Source of the DNA: Multifurca ochricompacta
Lineage: Eukaryota; Basidiomycota; Agaricomycetes; Russulales; Russulaceae
DNA length: 64,000 nt
Direction: 5' to 3'
Assembly (NCBI GenBank): GCA_022496185.1
Contig: WTXG01000010.1
Location: 372,001 to 436,000, forward strand
Shown here: piece by piece, positions 21,647 through 35,256 of the stretch
How positions within the stretch are numbered: position 1 is the stretch's first letter
Layout: each line of letters begins with the position of its first letter
Notes under the pieces: generated by a model
The model's input: the letters and a program-made list of their open reading frames with translations, nothing else
Database searches by the model: none
What the model was told of the DNA's origin: nothing
Made by a program: the position numbers and the translations under genes

Positions 21647-23086
21647 TTACCAGCCAGATTTTGGAAGCGGTAGACTTTTCAGATAGTCCATGTTCCAAAA
21701 CACGTCCACAGGGCGACCGGCTCGTTGGCGCGCAGCGACAAATGGTTTGAAGATATCAAGCGCAGAAGTACATAAGCTCTCCATAGAATACTCTCTCGTC
21801 AACCCCACTGAAAGGAGCTCAATCTTTTCCAGTGCGGGTAAAGTGTCTAGGATGGGCCCCCTGTCGTCGCTTCGAAGAAAATAGGCAATTTCGAGTACGA
21901 GTTCGCGTTGCACCCTGAGAATTTTCGCACCAGAGAACTGCCTGAAGAACCCGTGCCATAGAATAGGTTCTTCGAAGAGCCACCCCTGTCCGGGCACCGG
22001 GTACCATGTAAGCAGCAATAGTAGATCCTCCACGGTGGCAAACTTTGTGGAGAGCGCGTCACCTAACTCCGTTATCGAATCCCGATTACGCGGTATGAGT
22101 ATCTCGAAAGGCGAGTGGTCATAAGGACGATAATTGTTGTGCATCGAAATACGGAAAGACCGTATTGAAAAGAAGATAAGAGCTACACTAACTTCTTCCA
22201 CATCACAGATGAACCGGGGGACGTGGGGAAGAAGGAATGTAGGGGTGGTGTCATGTAGCGCAATGTGGAAATCCTGCAAGGATGGGGCGGATAACCCAGC
22301 CAAGAGCACCTCCAAGGACGCCCCAGGACCCGAAAAGTGAAAATATGTCAGATTTGCGAGTGTGACATTATCTTTCCCCTTCGTACGTGGTGATATTGCG
22401 TCATTTCTGGAAACCCGCTCCAGTTGCAGTTCGAGGCGACATAGGCAAGGCATGTCCTGCAGATGTGTGAGGAGTAAGGCAGTTCTAGATGGGCCGAGGT
22501 CAATTTTTCTTAAGGAGAGGTCAAGAAGACTGGTTGTAGACGATAATAGTTTAGCCAAGAACGTGGAGGGAACACCGCATAATTCAAGACGTCGCAGCTG
22601 CGGGGCGGAACCCCATAGAAATGTAGAGGTAAGGTTCAAATCGAGAACTCCAGTATTGATAAGTTCCAGGATTTCCAGCGCAGGAAATTTTCGATTCATA
22701 GCCTTGAGGACCCTGCCCATGTCGTTATTCTGCCCTCGAAGGGCAATCCCCTGTACACGACCACTGTATTTGAGCGCGACAAGCACGCGTTCCCTGTCCC
22801 TGGTAGTCCAATTTCCGGTCGTGTAATTGATGAAAATCGGCAAAAATGGGAGACCTTTTGCTATCGCCATCTTAATGGGGGTCTTCGCTGTTATGAAAAG
22901 CTTTAAATCCAAGCGGGCGGGCGATGCAAGTACGACATAGCGCCATTTCGGGCACACATGTGCGAGCCTGAACCACCCATCTATTCCGTTCCAGGCCTTC
23001 TCATCATAATTGAGCCCGTATTTAAAATATTGTCGATAACAATCAAAAATATCCAAAAGGACTTCCTTTGGGAGATTGTCGATCAT
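21647..23086 (-). CDS. F-box/LRR-like protein
   Basis: About 479 residues from ATG 23086-23084 to TAA at 21649-21647, no intron needed. The frame is open further upstream, to 23359, but the F-box begins right at this ATG (MIDNLPKEVLLDIFD), so it is taken as the start. The first ~50 residues form an F-box with the usual LP..VL.DIF core and the RLAHVCPKWRYVVLASP helix, the part that docks on Skp1 in SCF ubiquitin ligases. The rest contains irregular leucine-rich repeats (LEILELI, LRRLELCG, LLDLSLR, LCRLELQL) which would choose the substrate. These F-box proteins are one of the largest gene families in Agaricomycetes. The particular target is unknown. Confidence 0.85.
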   Translation of the reverse strand: MIDNLPKEVLLDIFDCYRQYFKYGLNYDEKAWNGIDGWFRLAHVCPKWRYVVLASPARLDLKLFITAKTPIKMAIAKGLPFLPIFINYTTGNWTTRDRERVLVALKYSGRVQGIALRGQNNDMGRVLKAMNRKFPALEILELINTGVLDLNLTSTFLWGSAPQLRRLELCGVPSTFLAKLLSSTTSLLDLSLRKIDLGPSRTALLLTHLQDMPCLCRLELQLERVSRNDAISPRTKGKDNVTLANLTYFHFSGPGASLEVLLAGLSAPSLQDFHIALHDTTPTFLLPHVPRFICDVEEVSVALIFFSIRSFRISMHNNYRPYDHSPFEILIPRNRDSITELGDALSTKFATVEDLLLLLTWYPVPGQGWLFEEPILWHGFFRQFSGAKILRVQRELVLEIAYFLRSDDRGPILDTLPALEKIELLSVGLTREYSMESLCTSALDIFKPFVAARQRAGRPVDVFWNMDYLKSLPLPKSGW

Positions 23087-25342
23087 CGTGCAATGGTGAC
23101 TATTGAGGACTACCGTTTCCACCCTGACTTTCAGGAGATCGTCAGTGGGTATACTAAGAAAGCGTGTAGCAGAGTGGCCGCCTTTCAACAAAATTTTAAA
23201 CAAACAAACAGATACAAACACCAACGTAAAACATCCCATGCACGTGATCATACCCCTGTTGGTCAGCAGACAGTCTACACTCATCTTGCCATTACTACTT
23301 AACCACTTGATGACCATGGCTAGCTCTGAATTGGATCTTGACTTTTCTGATACAATCAAAGATATACTTTTGGCTCTTGGGAATGCAATTAGGCCTTGCG
23401 CTCCACGTTTATGTTTGCGTGTTCAATGTAGGATACCACTACACTCGAGAAACCCAGGGTTTTTTTCCCGTGTTCGACATCTGCATTTTCCTCTCCGTGC
23501 AATAGGGCTCAATGACGAAGTCAAGCAAGCATGTCTATCTCTGCTTTCATATATATTCCACCCTATCTAGCGTAATGACAGCGTGGCCGCCGCTTCTTGC
23601 TCTTGAAGGAGAAAATGTAGCGTGCAAATGGAACGTCAATGGCCCCTTTCACCACCTCTTGGTCATGCACTTTCTTTTGTCTGTTTCTGCATTTCAAAGT
23701 TCGAGTTTTCCCTCACCAGAAACCCCTGCCTTGCTTTTTAAACGCGTCCCTCTCTTTCTTTGCTACACCCCCTCCTGTCCGGCGATGGGCCCGTTTCTGT
23801 ATATACCCCCTCTTCCGATCCCCTGCTACCCTCCTGCTTCTTGTGTTTATCGTCCCCCTCCCCCCTACCCTAAATTACCACCGCAGATTTATTTTGACCT
23901 GGGTGACTACTCGGAGACCGGGGCTCCACAACTATGCAGAGACTTGGTACCGTGCAAAGTAACGTTTTCTCGTTCTTAAATCTCGTAGCTTTTCCTTCGG
24001 TTTCAATCTGGCTTCAACGATACTCATCGCCGAAAAGTGTCTCTCACCTTGCCTTTTGTTTCTTCTTCCTTGCCCCCTTTCTTGTCTTTTATTCTTTCTC
24101 ACACCCTCTCCCGAAAATCGTCCACGCGAGCTCTCACATCCACGTAAGTGATCCCAGCGTTCCGATGTAAGATCTTTTACCACTAGGATTTGCCACTGCA
24201 GAGGACGCACAGGGATAGAAGCCATTCAGGGGTTCTCCTGTGGATATGTCTAGAACTAATGGAATACGAGTGAACGTGTAACGGAGGAGTCTACAGAGAC
24301 GAGCCAAGCTCGGTAACCCGCACGTGCGCAAACAGGCTTTGTGCCTTATACACCGCTCCGAGATCCAGTACAAGGAGAATCGCAATAAGCGAAATAATAG
24401 GAACGGGCACCGGCACCCGCTTGGGATAATAATATACCTGTGACATCGCTAAGGAATGCTAGTACCGGCGATAAGTCTTCGCAGTTTATGAATGATAATA
24501 AGAATAATTCTGCGATCGGTACGCGGTCTCACCGTTATTAACCGAAGCACTCGCCTATCCTTAATGGTACACTCTTCTCACGGCGATGACGAACAAGACT
24601 GGTATCCTCAACTCGCTTAAAACACCTGGCTTTTGACTGGTAGCTATCATCGCAGTCGTTGGGCCAGTTTTCATCCTTTATTCCTTGTCCTTTCATTACG
24701 CCCGAGCCCTCGTCCCTCGCCTTTTTATTTTATTTTGTTCACACGGGACGGACTTGGTCTCCAAGTTGGAAACGCGCGGAATATGCGACTGCGATAAGAA
24801 CCCCCTATCTCCTTCGCAGCCCAACCTATATCTACGGAAGGTGAATGAGTTCTGCACTATCTATTTTGATCAGTGCTAGCACTGCCTGGTGACGAATTGC
24901 ATATTGTGACATGTCAAATCTACGGCGCGCGCTACACCTGAAAAGCCACAACAGCATACTTTTACTCTAACAACCCACCTGTACCTCACATAGGACCTTT
25001 CAATATCGTGACCCTTGCATGCCTCGCCAGAAACGCTCTGTGTTTCATATCCCTGCACAACATGCCGTCGACTTTGATTTACAATCGTCGGCATCTCGTC
25101 GGCATCTCTCTTCTCAGCTGCTATAGTCTTACAGTAGTTTTCGTGTTAATATCTGTCTGCCTTCATCTTTACGCCCTCTAGTGAAAACTCTCGTATTCGC
25201 GCAGCACTAGTTATTCCTACTATATTCAAGTTCTTATAAATCAATAAGCGAAACCCTGATATCGGCGGCTTAGGCTTCATAACTTTTGTAAGTGAAGTCG
25301 CCGTATCGGACATCAAAAGAGAACCGTCCACGGAACTCGAAT
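23087..25342. other. Intergenic, no gene seen
   Basis: 2.3 kb between the 5' end of the F-box gene and the 3' end of the large GTPase gene. Pyrimidine-rich sequence fills 23580-24110 and again 24660-24760, which can be promoter-like in fungi. There are many short ORFs, none with recognisable domain content or convincing splice partners. A tandem cgtcggcatct duplication lies near 25084. Confidence 0.5.
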
Positions 25343-28300
25343 TCAGCGCATCAGCGAACCCCGTGGTTTCCTCAGCGATTCAGCGATTCCCAAGAATGTT
25401 TCTGCAAGCCGCACCTGCGTGGTCCCATCAGTATTAGGTCCGTCCTTATAGCGTGCGGTGCTGTAGACTACTCACCGTATCGAGAGCGACTGTGAATGAG
25501 GAAGGAACATGGGCGGTTGCAGGTGTGAGACGATCGCGAGGAGCATTATTCTGGATTTCTAGGGCAAGTTGAGCCATCCTGCGGAGAGACGTGGACGAAG
25601 CGTCCGGGCCGAAGGAAACAGCATGAAAAGACAGTGGTTTTCTATACACTCCGTAAAGCAATCTGCTATGCGCAGGAAGAAAAAAACGACTCACCCAAGC
25701 TGAATCGCAGAGCGACAAAGATCTTGGATGGACTCGTCGTGCACGGAACATTCCCCATCTGAAAGGAAGATCATGACCGGTGCTCTGATTTGAAGTAAAC
25801 TTTCAGAAAGTCGCCCCTCACACACACGAAACTGAATAGGGACGTGCCTTTCCGTGCTCCAGGATTGTGCCATAACTCCTTGACCTACTCGGAGGGCCTC
25901 CGAATAATTTGTGCCACCATTAGCCCGGTTAATCAGTACATCATGTAGAAGTTGGTCCGGAGAACTCGTGAAGTCGTTAATCAGAACACGTGAAGCTGCT
26001 TCATTGAAGAGGATGACACTATAAGCGTCTCGCCGTGCGCCACTGGTCTGTTGTCCCGGCGTAACAGCGGCATGACGGGCGGACCAGAAGCTGTATAAGG
26101 CTGAATAGACAGCGCCGAGCCTGTTATTAGAGTACCGCTGGATTTGGTTCGTTGCCGGTGCATTAGACAGGGGACGACGGTCATTGAAAGACATTGAACC
26201 AGATCTAAATCAAAAATATAAGAAGGAGCGCATTGGACGCATGGCCACTTAACCTATCGATGACAAATATCCTGTTGATTGCCTAGGGCATTAGTGTTCG
26301 TAGCTGTGCAATAAGAACGGTCTTACACATGGAATGCTTGCCGCATCACAACAGGGTTGTTACATTCGAACCGATGACCGTCGTTAGAAATATAGCCAAA
26401 ACCGTTCACAGGACTGTTAGGGTCCATGGGGGGATGGAATATGGGCAACGTGCAATACGATGGTTGTCCAGAGCCAGCAGGTGCGGCCGAATGTTCAGGA
26501 CCTATGCACAAAATTGGTCATCAGAGTGGTAAGTTATCAGTTCTATGGTATACCTGAGCACATGGAGTCACTAAAGTAGGGTGTTAGGAGCTCATCTAAG
26601 GCTGAGGAGAGGGAAGGACGCACCATTTAGCAAAGTTGGTCTGCTCATCGCGGGTATATGGGTCTTGTTGCAGAAATTAGCACACAGATTCGCAAAAAAG
26701 TGTAGCCATAACCTTTAAAGCCTAAGGAAAACGTTAAGCTTAGAGTTAACGTGAAATAGGGAAGACCGGACTCACCCGATCTACGCCAATGGAGGCCGTG
26801 AGTGATAAAGTCCTTAGGTTTGTCTGGGTGTGGAACTATCCTTGTGCCGAGGTGCTGGATATCTGCGCCATCGCATCTTCCATCCTCCCCGGCACGACAA
26901 TAATCATGTGAACGTGTCTATCCAGTGACGAACAAACGAGGTTGCACATCATAGGCGCTCCTTCATCATTGGAGGAGAAATGTCGGCCTCCTAATTCAAG
27001 ACTTGTCCCATCGGGCCCATCAACAGCCCAGCGAGTCTGCGTCATGGATCCGTGGCTGGTCTCGTGGTCTTGCTGAGGGTGACCTTCAGATGTCCCACGA
27101 TCACCATTAATGCCCAGCACAACTTGATAAGCGGGTTCCTTACCAGGGGCAAGGTGCAAAAATAGCCACAATTGTCACAACTACATGGTTCGGGGTTACT
27201 TCAGCAACCAAGAGGCATTCTGGGAAACCACATACCGGGCTCTGCAGTAGTGAAATGCCTGCTTTTCTGTGCTATGAGCGTGTGCGCCGCGGTGTGACGT
27301 TCGGCCCTGTGGAATTGTCTTGACACACTGAAGCCGCTTTGCAACTAGTTTGGGGGTTAACACGGCACCTCGGCTTACAATCGAACGGACCTTGTGTATA
27401 CTAAGTGCACATAATTGGACAAACAATTAGCAATCAACTGCAGCACACATAATCCTAATCACCTTTGTGTACTGAAACGTCTCAAGTCGGCCAGTGAATG
27501 TCGCCTGGATGGACTGGGGCGCAGTGTCAATTTGACAAATTCCAAGATCTGAGCACAAAGCTGGGCATGTGTGCTCTTCTCTGCTCGCCATATTTATCCT
27601 TAAGCTCTTCATAGAGTGGGAAATACACTGACCCGCACAGATGGTGCGTGTGTGGATCAAGTCCATGAAGGTGCGATTGATTACAAAGTCGTTTGCAGAG
27701 CTCGCATGTCGCCGGGCAGAGCCTTGTATAGCAGGAGTGAATCTTGTGATCTTGGTCACTATAAAGAGTCCAGCTAGCTGAGAAGGCTAACTATTGGGAA
27801 AAAGGCGTGCCTGGAAATGTCACAGCCTTCCGGGCAGGAATAGGTCTTCCCGCCTGGTAATACTATCCCTATAAGAGAGCAGGGCTAGAAATCGCGTAAG
27901 GGGATAAGCGAAACGTGTCTGCACCGACGATGACATAGCGGATTCATACCTCGCCACACATGTGGACGGGGGCGGAGCACACGTGCTCATCTTCAGCATG
28001 GCCCGTAACCTAAAGACACGATGCTCAGCGATTCAGGAGGGTGTCATGTAGACTTACTTTCGTGCATTCCTCTAAACAACCTCGCTTTCCAAACAGCTGG
28101 CAAGGTTCGCCGCATAAATGAGCGTTGACGACACAACTATACACTGATAAGGAAATGACTTCACAAGAGCACCTGCTTCACGTACATGTGGTTCCCAGGA
28201 TGTCCAGCACTTGGTTTTCTTCAGTGGCAGTGATAAGTAACGTCGTGAAAACATACGGTGTACCACAGGGCTTGAAGTCATCTTCACAGAATCCACATTG

Positions 28301-31300
28301 ATGCGCACACTTGTGACTAGTTTTGCAGCTGTGTTCACCTTCATGAAGCCGACTCCTGACACAGAAGAGATGGCACTGCGCGCATTGAGCCCGGCAGAGC
28401 TGGGCATTTGTCTTCATCTCGATGACCATGTTTTCGAATCTCCTGCGCAAATCCCCTATAGAAGCATGGCCGCCTTTAACCTCTCCAAATTGCAGTCCAA
28501 CCAAAGTTTGACGTGGTTGGCGCGCATATCGATTAATCGACTGAGGTTCGATGAGAGTTTGTTTATCCATTCCGAATCGGGCATGAATTGCCGTTGCGTG
28601 CTTGGGCTCCATGACTCCAATAGAGCGATGAGACGCACTTCGAGTTCGGCCGGCGGAATCGGTTCGCGCTCGGCGATGGCAAAACATGCCGTGGTGTCAT
28701 CGCCTTCCACTATGAGGTCGGTGTCAAGGTTCTAAGTATTTGGTCAGAGCTACCTTAGTGATTCCACACGTATGAGCCACCGAACCTTCAACGGCTCCAG
28801 CCCAGGCTCGACTTCGGAGAAACCTGTAGCTAGTGCAGTCGCAAGGTGAGCGGAAAGTGATTTAGTACGATGCTCGGCCATCGTCTCTGTTAGGGGTAAG
28901 CTTGACGTGATAAGAGTGGGATGAATGACAAACGAGAAAGTGCCCCCCAGTCATGAGTCTGCAAATAAACATCAAAGTTGACGGCCAGGACGAAAGAAAA
29001 CGGAGCGTACTTTCAGCTTTGCCATGAGCGTCTTGATGGTGTGAAGAAATTCGCCCGCGGCAGGGTGTGAGATATCTTGTTGGTCGAGCCGCTTCTTGAG
29101 AGTGGCGAATAATTTGTAGAAATCTTTCGACTCAATGACAGGCCACGGTATATGTCTAACTTCCCGCCGTGTAGACGCGAAATAAAGTTGGCATCCTGCT
29201 CTTGCTGCACAATCTTCTGAAACTTGAGGGAGAATCTATAAGCTCCGCCTTAACTAGGTGGTCACTCATAAACTAGGTGAGATCTTACTCGCGAGTTATC
29301 TCATCCTTGTCCGGTTCTACAACGTCCTGGAAGCCCAGTCATATAACGTGGTGTCAATGGTCACAAGTACTCGCCTTGATAATGATGACCAACGTCGATT
29401 GGAAGAGAGAGGGGTTTGCCGCTGGATCTAAGACGGATGCGCTAGACTGGAATGATTGGAAGAGCCCACTTATATCCCGACTGAACGCAAAGTTGTTGCG
29501 GAAAAGGACCTATTTAAGATCAGAAATAAACTACTTGTCAGATCACCGTCACCCTACGAGATTGGAGATCGCCGTGTTGAATAAAACAAGAAGCGCGTCC
29601 TCTTGAGGAGATCTTTCGATGCTGTCAACGCCTAAATATTATCGACTAATCAGCCGCGAAAAGGTTTAATGCAACAGAGTCAACCTTCAAAGTCGAGTGC
29701 CACGATGAGCGCCTCATCCGTGGGCGTTACGGACATCCACACGCCCTCTGTATACGTCAACCTAGTCTCGCATGACAAGCCCCACGACCGTACCTGTCGT
29801 CCGCATAGCGCTCCCTGCAAATGATGTATCTACAAGGTGGTTTAACGCATAGCTCTTTCCCACGGATTGTTGGCCCATAGATGAAACGACCTTCACGGGC
29901 TATATGCAAGATATGAGCTATTTGGAAATAAAAGTTTTCTTAGAAATATTACCTTTAGAGCCATATATGACTGGAATATCGACTCATACCAACCAAATGA
30001 CAATTTGTCCACCACCTTGTTGACCTCTGCGCCGAGAGAGACCTTTCCGATTCAGCAGAGAGAACGCCATTCGCCATGGGAACGAATTGGTTCTCGCGAC
30101 AGACAGCGATCTGAACGGGAATGAGGCAAAGAAGGTCCACGAGCCATTCCCCGACGCGGTATTGTGACACATTCCAGTCCGAGTCTAGAATCACCTTTTC
30201 CCGCAGAACGTCGAAATTTGCGGCGGATATCTCGACGCGACGTAGTTCATCACCAGTGGGCTTCCGGGTCGTTTTTTCGAACACTCGAATGAGGTCTAAG
30301 AAATAAGATCGAAACGGCTGCGTATGATTCTCGGTGACGAATGTCAAACTGTTTTGCCGCCGATGACTCGAAGACGTGATAGTACGACGCCTCACAGCAG
30401 CCAGAACTGGGAAGCGAGTCCAAACTTCGCTGTGACAGTCGAGCAAGCTGTTGTGCAAAGAACGACGCGCGCCGTTTTTCGAGGCATTTCTGCGGCCTTT
30501 CTCTTTGAACATGAATTCAGTGGCCCTTCGTGTTATGTCGATGGCAATGGACTTCACGCAGTGCTCTTCGATATCCAAGCCTGTGAAAAAGACACGCCCT
30601 CGTTCAACCATCGATGTCAAGACAGCGCCGCCAAGTGGGAACTTGGGGACTTCCAAGGAAATTCCACTTGTGGAGCCAAATGTCTCCCAATGATAAGCGG
30701 TGAATGATGTTTCAGAGTCGTGAGACTGAACCGTAAGAAGGCAAGACCCATCGGGAGATGAATATATGGCACTGGGGAGTGACGGAAGCTGTAAAGAGGC
30801 TGGTCTACGACGCATTGGTAAGTGAGTGCGACCTGATCTTAATGACAACTATTTCATAAAAGGGAAATAGCATACCTGAACTGCAACGTGACGAAGGAGA
30901 AAATGCGAACATGGGCGCTGGAGTCAAGTAGCGCAACTTCATCGTTGCCATATACAAAACACATTTTCTGAATAGATATTCCTCCTTGGCCGTACCAAGG
31001 AGCCATATCAATGGCGCTCCCCTGGCTTTGGAGCGTCCTGAAAGTTTCATCGAATACGTACGCATAAAGATGCATCTTAATGGAAGCAGCACGTAAGGAA
31101 GGCCATTCTCAAATGAACGACGGCACACTACCTTCCCGAGGCACACACAACCAACATTCGCTTGGCCTCGTCAAAGGCGAACAAAACGTCATGCCCCAAT
31201 TTGTCATAGTTAAGGGGCTTGATTAGTTTGCCTCGGTCAATGGCTCTGTCCATTTCCAGTAGACGTTCTAAATAAATAGCGAATTTATCCTGAAGTGCAA

Positions 31301-34300
31301 GAACAAGGAGGAGCTTCTCTTTCTCAAGGAGCTGGGAGAAGCTGAAAAGGGACTTTGATATGAGGGACACGTAATGTTATGAAATATACTCGTACACGAT
31401 ACGAATGCCAATTGGCAAGTGAAAGCGTATGAACGCCTATCGTTCACGGTTGGGTTTGGTATGTACTTGGGATCTGACTGCACAGAGTGTTTGTTATCAC
31501 TCGATAAATTCATTGGATGGATGAAAACTCGAGTTTCGGTTCTTTAGGCGCCTCTCTACGACCAGTGATCTTGAATTCTTGGCCCGAGGGACTTAAGATC
31601 TTCGTATAAACTCAAAGCGAAGCGGGCAGACGCACCCTGAGAGTAATATAGGCTCCTCGACACATCGACACGATCAATGTGCACAATACTACGCGATATC
31701 AGCCATCTTCCAAGACCAGAGTGAGAAACTCACGATCCATTCCGTCCAGAAAACATTGTATTAATGCTCCGAATAAACTCTAGGAGCACACTGCCCAGCG
31801 CTTTGTTTTCCTCACCCTTGATCTCATGTCGCACCTGCTGTTTGCAGTGATCCTGTTGCATACTCAGAACAGCGTGAAACATCTTTTTCACTCCTCTGTC
31901 AATTGAGGATGAGAGTTGGGTTTGCGCAAGGATGCGGGCCTCCTGTATCGTGGATTGCAAATCCTTGTCTGGAATTTCTGTTAATTTCAAGAGAAAATCC
32001 GAGTCAGAGACACTTTTTTCTTTGTCATTCATTTCCTTTTTCCACTCCTCCTCTTCCCTTCGGCTTGGTTGGGGAAACATATTCTTCAACGCCTTGGTGA
32101 TCATGCTTTGGTCTTTTTTGTCGGACTTCGGAAGTAATTCATGTGCATGGTGGAGATCACCGGAAAGGAGGGCTTCAATAAGCTCGATACGCCTTTCGTC
32201 GGCTAAGTGTGGATGTTTCTCCAAAAGGTGAAACACGATGATCAAGCGTTTCTTCGCAAGCTTGAAGTCATGTCCTTTCACGTTAGCGAACTTGGCACTT
32301 TCTACATGCTGTCGATAGATATTGCTAAAACTAGGGTACAACTGACGGATAGTTCCAAGGTCTGAGAAAGAGTGTAAACCGAATGAATAGCTGGAGCGAG
32401 ACTTCCTACCTGTGACATCTTCGGTCACTTCAGAATGACGTTCAGCCTGCACGACAGGGGAAAGGGAATCGCGCTCCATGAAGCTAGACCGAACAAACAC
32501 CTCAGTATCGTATACCAAGAGGGCCGTAAAATCAGACACACGGAAAGAGTTTTATCACTTCATCAACAACAGCTGCACGAAGAGCGCGCTGCAAAGAGTG
32601 TTCACCACGAGAGAGATCTCGGCAAACTTCATCTTGTCTTCTCATTAGTTTTTGATTGTAGTCATCGCGAACTTTCTCCTTCAAGGCTCTCCACTCATTG
32701 CATCGCTCCGGAAAGATATCGGAAATAGCCAAGTCAACCAAGACCCGCACCGCGTCCTCGCTGAGATCCTCTGACAGGACCAAAGTGTTTGTGTTCCTGT
32801 AGAGGCTATAAGCCTACAATTCACAGAAACCTTTGTGTACATACAGCAACTGCTTGAGAGATAGTTGCTGGTATGGGCGCTGATAGAGATGCTCCGTTTG
32901 AATCTGGCGCGATATAAAAGTTGCCGTCCAAAATCCTTGCGTAGTCTCCCCGTGCAAAAGGCGAGGAACAAAGACTGCGGGATCAACTGAGCAGTCAGAA
33001 GGTGCTTCGTAAGGCAAAATATGGCGTGAGTTCATCTTTGATAAATCAGAATTTGTCTCGTGCGTGATAAATTGGGGAAGATACCTGAAAACCGGGGCGC
33101 GACAAGGCGCTCTGTTCCTGTTCATTCGTCTTTGCGACCTCAAATGTAAACAACCTGTTAGAGTTGCCAACATCCTCCTCCAATGACTCAGTATCAGTGT
33201 CGCTGTCCTCATCTTTCCAATTTATGGATGCAGCGTGTTCCGCAGATAACAAAGCAACCACTTGGTCGCACATCTTTGTGAGATATCTGGACCATAAGGG
33301 TGAAAAAGGCGAAGAAAGTCAGAAAGGCGAGCTGTTGCTCACCGCATGAACGTGACTCTGTTGCGCAGAACAGAAGAAGCTGCTGAGTCGTTCCAGGTCG
33401 AGTCCTCCGGCCAGTATATGACATAGTGACGTTCGTCGGAAGAGTCCGCTGGTTGAGCCATCACTATGTACAGACCGGATGAAAGAGTCGGCCTGGAACC
33501 ACCAGCTTCAGTTGGCACAAGTAACAGACTAGCTCTGAGAAACCAGGTTATCATAGAATCTCCAGGTCACAACGACACGAAACCACTCACACCTCCTCAT
33601 CAACCGCATCAATAGACAGTAACAAACGTACTATCTCCTCTTTCGAACCGTAGACGCCAAGAGGTTTGATCGTGAGACGGTCCAACGCTTTGAAGTCAAC
33701 TTTTGTGATAGACGCGTATGCTCCATGACACTTTGTATTGATGAAGTATTTAAGGGTGTCTTGTGCAACGATTACCTTATCAACTGTAATCCATGGCCTC
33801 AGGTTGTGACAATCCCACACTCAAAAAGTTTCCTTACCGGAGCCGTTGGTCCCGAACTCACTAATGAGGTCGAGGAGACGGTACATGCCTTTTACTGCCT
33901 CGGCTAAGTCCATAGGGGGAGGAGAACCAGGCTCTTTTGTGCACTCTTCCCGTCAGCGTTCACTGGGCCGCTGAGGCTATCAGACCCATCTTGAGTAGCT
34001 AGTGGAGCCAATCAGCCCCTCGTAGAGTCGGGATATTCAGTTTATCACCTGTACTCTGAAAGGCTTCGGGCGGCCTCAGATCTGGAGTAGTAACAGAAGC
34101 ACCATCCCGCGATTCTTCGTTACCTTTGTTTGCTGTGGCAATAGCACCAGGTCAATGAGCCTTTCGGGTGTGCAAAGTATGTAACGTACCGTTTGATTTA
34201 TGCGTCTGTGAGTTGAAGGGTTTCCCATCTGTTGACCAGCCAGGATCAATGAAAAGTGGATGAGAGTCAGAAATGGGACGCAACCAGGATTGTCAGGGGG

Positions 34301-34375
34301 GTCAGGGTCAACGTCCATAGATGAAGAATGATCTTGGAACATGTTGGGTGGGGCGAATGAAGTGCTCAAATCCAT
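25343..34375 (-). CDS. VLIG/GBP-like large GTPase with zinc-finger and C-terminal vWFA domain
   Basis: A 9-kb gene with several dozen exons and introns mostly of 45-60 nt, predicted product on the order of 2,000 residues. The ATG at 34375 opens a short Pro/Asp-rich exon; TGA is 25345-25343. Exons read leftward. An N-terminal helical region includes YVIYWPEDSTW and NRVTFMRYLTK (33470-33280). A probable beta-propeller stretch spans about 31370-30000. A GBP/VLIG-type GTPase has the P-loop GQQSVGKS (29875-29852), then TEGVW, DFEG (about 29700-29685) and KD. Helices follow, then a Cys/His-rich zinc module (about 28400-27250). The vWFA domain has MIDAS residues DRSGS (about 26260-26190) and FLSDGE. 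GBP/VLIG GTPases are interferon-induced immune factors in animals; the fungal role is unknown. One base appears missing in the T run at 28474-28476. Confidence 0.85.
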
Positions 34376-35256
34376 GGGGGATAAAGCTGAACAGTAGGGG
34401 CAGGCGCAAAATCCGCGTATTTTAAGGGGTTCAACTTTCAGCTCCTATGTCATATTCCCCTTTCCTTTACTCATGATATGATTCATGATCATGATCAATT
34501 TCGGTCATGGACGTTCTCTTAGTAAACAGCTCTCGAAAGATATAATGTGAAGGTGGCCCATTACACCACACGGAGGGCCAACATTCTGTTTGAAGTTACA
34601 CACTGCTCCTCACAACGCGCAACCCAAAAGTTGGAATTACTGAGACTGCGGGAGGCTCCTCTCATCACATTATGTTGTTTCAGAGGAAGGCGCTGTATGA
34701 GAGTAGCGTGCGAGAGTAACGCCATGCCCTTTCTAGGTGGTGCGGCAGGCCGAGGCGGGTCGAAATGATCAGGAAGTCAGGAAAGAAATAATGGAAGCAG
34801 CACGCTACTAAGCTTCACTTATTATGGTAGTCATACGACGCTCGATGTACGTCAAGCCTGGCTTGGTGACATACGCTGAGCTGAGCCTGCGTGAGCAAGG
34901 AGCAAGAGGAAATGACTTAATGTGAGATGTGAGGTGTGAGGATGCGCGAGATGCGAGCGGTAAATGGAATTCAAAGTCCGACCCTACACGCGCCTTTCGC
35001 GCGCGCGCACCGCTTCACCTTCACATTCAGGGTTATAGGGTTATCCTTGGATCACCTTCAACGGCATAATGGCATACAAGTCCTCCTCCACGTATATGAC
35101 ACCCCCACTGCGCAGTTACTCTCCAAAAAGGTTCTCTGACACGGATGGTAATTTTCGCAACGTATTGACGAGCGGCGCCGAATATGTTGTCTCTTACGGC
35201 GGTACAAGTCAATACAGCAGGGATGGATCAGGGGTGGCCGCGTGCGGACTGCAGCG
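34376..35256. other. Divergent intergenic region between GTPase and RBR1 genes
   Basis: About 880 bp that must hold both promoters. It contains a near-palindrome catgatatgattcatgatcatg around 34473 and a gcgcgcgcg stretch near 35000. An ATG at 35069 starts a short open frame (MAYKSSSTY...) that could be an upstream first exon of RBR1, but no clear splice into the next exon was found. Confidence 0.5.

Noticed and set aside
23360..23979. Possible small genes in the pyrimidine-rich stretch
   Set aside because: The open frames are rich in Pro, Phe and Ser because of base composition, with no domain, splice signal or homologue recognised.
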